From: Pleurostoma richardsiae
Lineage: Eukaryota > Ascomycota > Sordariomycetes > Calosphaeriales > Pleurostomataceae
Assembly (NCBI GenBank): GCA_030052745.1
Contig: JANBVO010000004.1
Location: 1,178,001-1,242,000 of the forward strand
Direction of reading: 5' to 3'
Length of the DNA: 64,000 nt
Part shown: positions 56,480 through 64,000 of the stretch, piece after piece
Numbering within the stretch: position 1 is the stretch's first letter
How the letters are laid out: the number at the start of each line of letters is the position of its first letter
Translations under genes and position numbers: made by a program
The notes under the pieces: model-generated
What the model saw: the letters and a program-made list of their open reading frames with translations, nothing else
Databases searched by the model: none
What the model was told of the DNA's origin: nothing

Positions 56480-58238
56480 ATGGCGCTGGTCACCCAGTTC
56501 TTGACCTCCATCCGAGGCTTCCTCGTCACACTCGATGGCGACGAGCTTCGAAATTGGCTAAAGGTGGACCCTGCCTCGCCCCAGAACTACCATCGGCTCC
56601 GGGAGGAGCTGAAGCAGAGCTTCCCTCCAACCAGCAAGACGTTGGACACCGTCATCGAGAAGTCTCTCCCCGAAGAAGACGATGTCGCGGAGGGACGAGG
56701 GACCGCCTGGCCGGGCTTCGTGTCGTTTATGAAGGAGTACCTCCAGTACTGGCGCGATGCCAACTTTGACGACTACCTCGGCCTCTACGACCGGCTATGC
56801 AGTTTGTTGACGTGGGTTCCCTTTCATGCTCACTGAGCGCGCCGTCTCACTCCCTGTTCACTGACTGGACGACCCCAGCTCGTGCGCGACGGCGCTATCG
56901 AATCCGACGTATGGCACCATCATGTTCAAGACGAGCATCTCGCTGTCGGAGTCGCTCTCGAATCTGGCTATGATCCTGAATCGACGGCCCGACCTGCTGA
57001 ACGCCCGGCGCACCGTCTCCGGCGATGAGGAGCGCAAGTCCGTCGTCGAGACCGCCGCCGACATCATCCAGAAGATCTTCACATCCTGCCTGACGGACCG
57101 GTCCAGCCAGCGCTTCGCCAAGCCGGAGGGTAAGAAGATTGGCGTCTACATATTCGCCAACCTCGTCCTAAAGTTGCTCTTCACGGTGAGTAGACGCTCC
57201 CTATGCGACCTCATCGAACTGTCTGGGTCACTGACACTCGTGATCTAGTGTCGCAAGTCCCGACTCGCAGCCCAGCTTCTGACCAACATCGCCACAAGCG
57301 GCCCGCCTCTCGTTCTGTATCCGGCCTCCCAGCGCGTCACCTATCTTTACTACCTGGGCCGCTTCAACTTCGACTCGGACAACTTCCTCCGGGCCGTGCT
57401 CTGCCTGCAGGAAGCCTACCTCCAGACCCCGCCGGCGTGCCAGAAGCACCGCCGCCTCATCCTGACCTACCTCATCCCCTCCAACATCCTCCTCGGCCGC
57501 TTCCCTACCGACGCCCTGCTCTCCCGGCCCGAGGCAGCCCCCCTCGCGCCGATCTTCCGCTCCCTCACCGCCGCCGTCCGCTCCGGCAACTTCATCGCCT
57601 TCCAGCACGCCATCTCCGCGCACGAGCGCTGGCTCTACGACCGCGGCCTGCTCTTCACCCTGACCTACCGCCTCCGCCCCCTCCTCTGGCGCTCCTTCAC
57701 CCGCCGCACCTTCATGCTCACCTACAGCCCGCCACGCGACCCCTCCTCCCGCTCCGCTGTGACCCTCAGCCTCGCCGACGTCGCCGCCGCCGCGACCTAC
57801 GTCCAGCGGCGCCTCGAGGGCTGGGTGCCCGCGCGGCCCGCGCGCGGCCGCGCCCCGCCGCCCCAGGTCAACCCCGTCTTCATGCGGGCGCTCGCCAACA
57901 GCGCGGCGCCCGGCGGCGGCAGCGCCGGGCCGACGACGACGACGCTGGTGCCGCCCCCCGGGGGGCCGCGCAAGCTGCGGCCGAGCCAGGGCCTGTTCTG
58001 GGGGAACATGCCCGCGAGCGAGGGGGAGGTCGAGGGCGCGGTGGCGGGCCTGGTCGCGCAGGGGCTGATGCACGGGTTCGTGGCGCACTCGAGCGGGCGG
58101 TTCGCCATCATGGGCGCCAAGCAGAGGGGCGGGCCGCTGCTGGCGGGGTGGCCCAACGTCGCGCAGGCCATTAGGGAGAGGCTGCGCGAGGAGGGGGTCG
58201 ACCTCGAGGAGGTGCCGGCTTGGGTTAAGGGCCCGTGA
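56480..58238 (+). CDS. PCI-domain protein, Csn12/Thp3-like
   Basis: PCI proteins of this kind form scaffolds of the COP9 signalosome-associated or TREX-2/Thp3-Csn12 mRNA complexes. Exons 56480-56811, 56879-57185 and 57249-58238 (GTGGGT and GTGAGT donors) give 542 aa. The N-terminal half is helical repeats (FVSFMKEYLQYWRDANFDDY; MFKTSISLSESLSNLAMILN). The middle has the typical TPR-like run RVTYLYYLGRFNFDSDNFLR followed by LILTYLIPSNILLGRFP, a hallmark of Csn12/PCID2. The winged-helix part follows with SLADVAAAATYVQRRL. A Gly/Pro/Thr-rich insertion interrupts the PCI module at about 430-470. The C terminus is GVDLEEVPAWVKGP. Csn12 is favoured over Thp1/PCID2 by overall length, but I cannot separate them with certainty. 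Confidence 0.85.
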
Positions 58239-59399
58239 GGCGGACCTGTCGAAGGGGACGGTTGGTGATACCCTGTACTAGTAAGAACAACGTGCGTTCT
58301 GTATTTTATCGGAGTAGATATCTGAAGAGAAAATGGCGAGCATTGCTATGGCTTCAGACAATAAGCATGTCGGATGGAAAGGCAGTGTCGGATCAAGCTA
58401 GACATAGTCTGGGCTTGCTTCTCAACTGCCGCAAGGGCTAAGTCTGTCTGCTACTATACGAGCGAGTCACCCGTGAGATAGATGTCTTCAGTTTTTTTTA
58501 TTGTCCTGTCCCAAAGTCTTGTCTGTAGACATGTCAGAGGCCGGTAAGCTTCCCCTGCAGGCCTTCGTGTGCGTAAACTCGTGAAGCACATCGGTATCAT
58601 CCATCATGGGCTGTTCAAGCACCACCAAACCGCAACGTCCTCCGGTAGAAAAGACAACCATCACCACAGCCGAAGGCTGTCGCTCACAGAAGTCAAATGA
58701 AGAATAACATCAATCAACCCTCTCTCAGAAGCATTTTCCTGTGTCCACCGAAGCCTCCGAGAACCGACTTTCCCAACCAGCCTCGCCCCATTTTCCCATC
58801 TCTGACCTCCTTTGCTTATAATGCAGTGACTCAAGATAGTCGAAATGCCATCCGATGGGAAACCCAAGCAAAACACTGAGGCTCAAAATCAAAAAGGGGT
58901 ATAGTGTCGAAGATGCAAAAGAGGTTCGAGGCAAACGTCATGTGCCTGAAAGAGAAAGATCGAAGAGGCAAACGTTCCGGACAATGTCCGAACACGCCAG
59001 GATATCATCCCTTATAAACAATAAACACTACCGCCGGCAGGGCAATGATCTAGGTATCTTGGGTATATACAACCGCCGAAGCGGTCGAAAAAACACGAGC
59101 CAGGAAGTCCTGAACTCATATGCAAGGGTGAAGTGAGGGCACAGCAGACAGCTGCGAGATGACGCTGGCGCGAGATCAGGGCCCCTGGGAAGAAGAATGC
59201 AACAATTGCCAGCAGCGGGCTGGAAGGAGTCGTAGATGTGGGAGCAATACTCCCCTTCCGATTGAGACGATCAAAATTTCCGGCCAAGCGGTGCAAGTAG
59301 CAGGGTATCCGGAAAGTATCAACAACGAAAAGAATTTGTAAGGGCGCTTGCTACTGGCCAGTCTCGAAATGAATTCTAGATGCTGGTCTTTTGGCCGCA
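58239..59399. other. Intergenic between convergent genes
   Basis: 3' UTRs of the PCI gene (+) and of the SUN-family gene (-). No gene is seen; frames of about 70-90 codons on both strands have no motif. Confidence 0.5.
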
Positions 59400-60941
59400 T
59401 TAGTACAGCCAAGCGGCTGCGACAAGGGCAACAACCAGCCCAGCGATGGCGGCGCCGCCCTGATCGGCAGGCATCGCATCGTTCTTGGAAGTGGTTGTCG
59501 CAGCAGCCGCCGTTGAAGTCGCAGCCGCGTCCAGGACCGCGGCCGATGTAACCGTCGGTGAGGCGCTTCTCAAAGTGGTTGATGAGAAGGTACCATTCTC
59601 GTGGAAGATTCCAGGCATGACACTGACGACGGACGACGTGGAGGAAGAGATTGTCGAGGACGGTGATGAGCTAGTGCTGCTGCTAGTGCTGCTGCTGGTC
59701 GTGGTGCTGCTAGTTGAGCTCGTCGTAGTGGATGAAGTCGATGTCGACGTCGAAGTGGTACTTGTCGTGGTGGGTTTAGAAGACGTAGTGGATGTGGTGG
59801 AAGTCGTCGAGCTAGTTGTCCGAGCAGCCGAAGAGGACGATGTCTCGTCATCGGATGAGCCGTCAGTGCTGAAGACAACAATGTTCGCTGAGCCTCCGGA
59901 GGGAACGGTCACGACACAGAATGCAGCGTCTCCTGCTCCGACAGCCACTCCCTCGCCATTGACACCCCCGACGCCATCGGTAGACGGATTGATTGAGCAT
60001 GGAAGTCCGTTACACCCTCCGTTAGGGCACTCGATCTTGATGCCGAAACCGGGATCCGTGTTGTCGTAACCGGAGTCGAGGTACTTAGGGTTCCATGCAA
60101 TCTTGACGTATGTCTCTCCTCCAGAGACGGTATTGGCTCCGGCGACATACGGGCTCCAGTTTCCAATGGGCTGCGAAGCATCGCCCCAGACACAGCACTC
60201 ATCGCTAGTACGTCCAGGTCCGTTGACATAATAACTAGAGTATCAGGGTAAGCGGTGGAAACATATGTTAGGCTGAAGAAGACTTACTGAGCCGCAGTGC
60301 TAGCCCAATAGTCTGGGCCAGGAACAGCTAGAACAGAGGTCCCAGTCACATCGGTCGGGCTGAGCATGTCCTCATCGCCCGGCAAGATGGTCTGACAGAA
60401 GGCCACGTTCTTGCCAATCTTGTTCACGGCATTCACAGTTCCGGTACCCTCCACGCAATATGGCGAGTCTGGGAACGGCTTCTGTAGGGTACCGGATTCA
60501 TCACAGTAGGGGCCGCCATTCTGGGCGCAGCCGTTAGTATCGTTGGGAAACACTGTGACGTTTTAAAGGCGAAAAACATACTCTAGACTCGGGATATACG
60601 TAGCTGGAATTTGGCTGCCACTGTGCCATAACCATGCCAGACTTGCATGCGATGGGGCAGTATCTGCCAGGAGTGCACGACTGATCGGGAGCCATAGCCC
60701 AGCCCTTGTTGCCCTTGTGGGGGGTAACAGCCACGAGGTTATCGTCATCTGGAAAGGAGCATCCGGAGCTCCTCGTCTCGACGGTACGCTCCTCGACTAG
60801 CTCGACATGGTCATGGCCGTGCGTGTGCCTTCTTCCATAGTGGTTGTGGGCGTGCCTGTGGCCTGTCGATGCTGCGGTGGGATGGGCGGCCAGGAAGAGC
60901 AGGGCCGAGCCCAGAGCAGCCTGAAGAGAGGGGATCTTCAT
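59400..60941 (-). CDS. SUN-family GPI-anchored cell-wall protein
   Basis: SUN proteins (Sim1/Uth1/Nca3/Sun4 family) are secreted beta-glucan-binding or remodelling proteins of the wall and septum. Exons 60941-60582, 60520-60288 and 60234-59400 give 475 aa. The signal peptide is MKIPSLQAALGSALLFLAAH. A His-rich stretch follows (HRHAHNHYGRRHTHGHDH). The SUN domain, about 60-280, has the Cys-rich core CTPGRYCPIAC; C-x5-C-x3-C is followed by a Cys 26 residues later (24 in yeast). NGGPYCDESGTLQKPFP and VAFCQTILPGDEDML are hallmark runs. The first splice uses the TACTAAC branch and joins YPESR to NGGPYC. A long Ser/Thr region follows, then NDAMPADQGGAAIAGLVVAL, an apparent GPI-attachment signal. 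Mcd4 in this window acts in making that anchor. Confidence 0.9.
59650..59860 (-). repeat. Ser/Thr-rich low-complexity repeat
   Basis: A run of (S/T)n coded by TCC/ACC/AGC codons in the SUN-family protein, expected to be heavily O-mannosylated. It is likely to vary in length between strains. Confidence 0.8.
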
Positions 60942-62469
60942 GATGCCTGAATTTGCGCCCACTGGCTCCTGGGGGGTTCTAAGAATTGAAGCTGTTGGCG
61001 ATGCCGGCAGACTGTCGCCTCAGGCGAGGAGAGGATATCTGGAACGGAAAGAGTGAATTGCGAGGTGTTAGAGGGTTGGTAGTCGGTCCTTCGTGGTCAT
61101 AACATGACGATGCAGAACTGAAGTGGATCAAGACGCGGTCAAGCAGGTTTGTTGACGGTGAGTTGACGATGTTAGAGAGCGGAACAGCACAAAAGCTGAA
61201 TAATGAGCGGCAGGTCTGAGGATGACCGGGAACGAGTGTAGTCAGTAGTAGTGATCGTAACGTGAAAAAGAAGAGAAGCGCAAAAAGGAGCGACTTGTGA
61301 GGCGGTGGGTGGGTGGCCGGGAAGTGGGAAGAAGAGGGAAAAGGAGATCCAAGAGACGAGATGAAGGTGGGCGGCGTGGAGGCTTTTTCCCCCATTGTCA
61401 GTTGTGTCACCGGCCCTTGAGTGGATCCTCTGGGCTCCTGCAGAGGCGCCATGTGGTTTTGCGACCTGGCAATCCTGGCAATCCTGGCAATCCCGGCATC
61501 GTGCGGTCTGCTGGCCTTGCCTGCGTGGTGGTGCCAAGGGTGCGCGCTGCTGCTGCGCTGCTTGTGCATGGGCCGTTTGTGCTGGCGCATCGGCCGGTCG
61601 GCGCTGGCATGCTGGGGAAATGAGGGCCGGTCCAGACAGCTCCAACGTCGCGATCGCAGCCGGCCAATCAGCGGCGCCTCTCATCTCGGCACAGAGTCGC
61701 ATGGGTCAGGCACTGGCCCCAAGGCATCTCAGGCACACCAATAGGAGGCGCTGCGCAAATGAAGAAATGATGAACCCCGTCCTGGCGAGATGAACAAGCC
61801 GCCGCTAACAAAACACACAGCAAGCTTAGTCTTTCTGCCCCTTCAGGCCCCTTCTCCTGCTTTTTCTGTCCTTTCCACGCTTTGATGAGGCTGATGATGA
61901 AGTCACTTCATTACCGGATCTCGCGATGCGTTCAAATCAACTCCGTCCATTGCCCAGGGAAACCGCTGGTCCGGCGGCAGTTGCCCGGCCTCCAACCTAT
62001 TAGCCACGATCCTGTTGATCCTACCCAGAATATACGCTAATAGCCCCTTTCTACCCGCCAAGAGCATATACTGTACAAGATCAATGCGGCTAAACAGAAA
62101 CAGGCAGCCAGCTTCCAGAGCTGCTTGGCTTCACCGTCTCGAGTTCTAGCTCCTTCGGCGCTCGAGCTCGCGATACTCGTAGTCTTTCCTGTCGAGACTG
62201 AGAGACGAGAGACTTCCATCGTGGATGGCGTCAGAGAGGACCCTGCAACTCGTCTTGTTTCAGCCACACTAGCAGTCTTGTATTTGTCGCTAACAGCTCT
62301 CGCCGACTGGAACGCCGAGATAAGTTAGCAGCAGCAACCATCGTCTTAGTCGGCGTCTGCCTTCTCCTCAATACTTCACTCTCCGTGTTTCCTTCTCCCA
62401 TCGTCCGGCCTCCCGCTCAAGAATCCCACAAGAACCGTGGATAATGGCGTCACCTGCGTTGTCCTGTAA
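60942..62469. other. Long intergenic region upstream of the SUN gene
   Basis: 1.5 kb holding the promoter and 5' UTR of the SUN-family gene. A short tandem (CAATCCTGG, twice, then CAATCCCGG) lies at about 61469-61496. Open frames here overlap on both strands and carry no motif. Confidence 0.5.
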
Positions 62470-63000
62470 ATGGCAGAACAATTCATCCATACCACCCGCC
62501 CGTCCACAGATCCGACCGGCGCCTTGGCGCTATGCGTTCATCGCGATCCTCGCGAGTAAGGACACGAAGCAAGTACCACTCCAAGGCGCATTCCTTCTGG
62601 TCAAGAACCCCATGATCATCCCACGCCTAGCCGATCGTTGTTTGTTGTGCGCAACGACGGGGAGTGCGGAAGCTTATGTCGTAGTACCAGAATTGACGGC
62701 TTAGGTCGCTCGCTAAACAATCGGGACAATGCGCGCAGGGGCGTACCCCGGAGGTATGCATGTCTTGTTTCTTCCCTCCGGCAGATCTGCAGATCTAGAA
62801 TGATGTCAGGCTGTCTCAGTGGAACGGCAGTCTCCTTGGTGACAACCTCAGGCTACGATCCGTTAGCCGCTTCTCACATCCATCAGAACCCAGGAGTAAG
62901 CATCGGCGCGTTTTGGCAACGTGGGCAAACACCCTACCAATAGGAATCAACCGCTCTACCCAGTGGCAGATGCAGGACATGAGTGTCGCCTTTCGATGTC
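62470..63000 (+). CDS. Weak spliced gene model, unknown product
   Basis: An ATG at 62470 (MAEQFIHTTRPSTDPTGA) runs to a GTAAGG donor at 62556. A TAG acceptor before 62631 continues in frame (DRSLFVVRNDGECGSLCRST). A second donor GTATGC at 62754 and acceptor at 62809 (56 nt) again keep frame (RLSQWNGSLLGDN). The frame ends by a TAA near 63000. Two consecutive frame-keeping introns of normal size speak for a gene. The Arg/Ser-heavy composition and the lack of any family match speak against it. Confidence 0.25.
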
Positions 63001-64000
63001 GTTCCAGTCGCCATAACCAGGATCAATAACCTCTTCACGATCTATTGGTCGTTATCACATCTATTCGGTACTCATGTCAAGATAACAGGCACGACCATGT
63101 CCATCTGCTGTTTCTTCAGCGCCTCCACTCGCGTCTCCCCAGACCATTCAAGTGAATCGTCTGTCCTACGTTGAGCCCTTCCTACAGCAGTTCGAGGCGT
63201 CGCCTTCGAGCCCGCGCCGTTATCAACCGCCTTGGAAGATCATACTACAACTGGGAGCCATTGTGCCCTATCCTCAGAGTGCGGGTGTGGGGACTAGCCA
63301 GCTCGATGTTGCTGCCGGCAGGACAGCAGGGGGCATGAGAACTTTGTGACCGAGCGTCCGCCGGGTGAGAACTTTACTGGACATTTACGGCCTCAGCGTC
63401 CAGTCATCGACAACGCTGCTTACGGAAATTTCGTTCGTTCCCGCCGGAGCGGACCGCTTCTAACGACCAAGAGCTGTCGTGAATGGCTGATTTGTCTGCG
63501 CCTCTTGGGTACCGGGCCAGCAGATCACGCCGGCCGCCATCGTCCGCCTTTGAGTAGCACTTGACGGGATGACGGCGGAGCTTTCAAAATCATCAACCGT
63601 GGAGGCTGTCGGCCAACGCGATTATTTTTAGGGTGGGCGTTGAGGTGCATGCTGCACTGCCTCCTCGTTCGCTTGGGGGGATGGAATCTGGCCTATCATG
63701 TCAGCAGCATCTTGCACCGCGCCATTCCAAAATCTCCAAACAGAGAGAACGACACCTCCAAGATGACCGCCAGTTGGCGCTTACTGACAGCGCATCCGGT
63801 GGGCTTCGCAGCGTTAGCGGCGGCTGGCATTCGGAAGGGTCTCTTGCCGTCCGGTCACCACCATCACCGCTACCGCGCCTCGAATAGGACAGCTGGATAA
63901 GGCAAGTTTAGATTTCTGCCTCCGGAATAGATGTCGGCCGCTTCCTGTTGTCAGCGCCGCCCACGGTCGTTAGTTCTCACGGGGCTGCCGGCAGGTCGTT
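63001..64000. other. Right end of the window, no supported gene
   Basis: Several frames of 60-90 codons occur but none has a recognisable motif or a convincing splice partner. A gene crossing the window edge cannot be excluded. Confidence 0.4.

Noticed and set aside
57228-58174. Two long frames of 286 (-) and 323 (+) codons
   Set aside because: They overlap the PCI-protein exon in other frames. They are Arg/Pro/Ala or Gly/Glu-rich shadows of GC-rich codons.
1-64000. CRISPR arrays, prokaryotic operons, rRNA genes and intact LTR elements
   Set aside because: None were seen. The genome is eukaryotic with spliceosomal introns, and I found no reverse-transcriptase or integrase reading and no long terminal direct repeats by eye.

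Overview
The window is nuclear DNA of a filamentous ascomycete (Pezizomycotina), most likely a Sordariomycete. The evidence is short introns (about 48-70 nt, GT...CTAAC/CTGAC...AG), the protein families present (a FarA/FarB/Ctf1-type zinc-cluster regulator, CBM18-GH18 and GH55-LysM-WSC wall enzymes, a Bre4-like DUF2421 transporter, an SUN-family GPI protein) and GC-rich coding DNA with AT-richer spacers. I place 16 apparently intact genes, 15 of them with introns that I resolved by reading frame, plus three disrupted genes, one weak gene model and a weak transposase relic.

Left housekeeping block (0-20.5 kb): Msp1 membrane AAA ATPase (-), monopolin subunit Csm1/Pcs1 (+), GPI ethanolamine-phosphate transferase Mcd4 (+), FarA/FarB/Ctf1-type Zn2Cys6 regulator (+), AP-2 sigma adaptin (+), an unknown CCHC zinc-knuckle protein (-), the ESCRT-III-associated protein Ist1 (-) and PRPP synthetase Prs1 (-), which contains an 8-nt microexon.

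Accessory, decaying block (about 20.5-38 kb): a DUF3632 pseudogene (+), a very large GH55 glucanase-LysM-WSC gene (-) with internal stops, a divergently transcribed subgroup-C (killer-toxin-like) chitinase fossil (+), an ankyrin-repeat gene (+), and a gene-poor AT-rich stretch with hairpins and a possible transposase relic. The glucanase and chitinase share a 1.3-kb divergent promoter and would attack the two main polymers of fungal walls. Both look inactivated here.

Right housekeeping block (38-61 kb): Bre4-like membrane protein (+), SAGA subunit Spt3 (-), PP2A leucine carboxyl methyltransferase Ppm1 (-), an unrecognised multi-pass membrane protein (+), kinesin-1 (-), E2 enzyme Rad6 (-), mitochondrial acetoacetyl-CoA thiolase (+), a Csn12-like PCI protein (+) and an SUN-family GPI wall protein (-). 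The last 3 kb holds only one weak spliced gene model.

The most interesting points are the paired decay of the divergent glucanase/chitinase locus, the unusual splicing (8-nt, 18-nt and 25-nt exons, two GC-AG introns, and a frame-neutral 48-nt candidate intron in Prs1), and CCTCGG/CCGAGG sites in several promoters including that of the thiolase.
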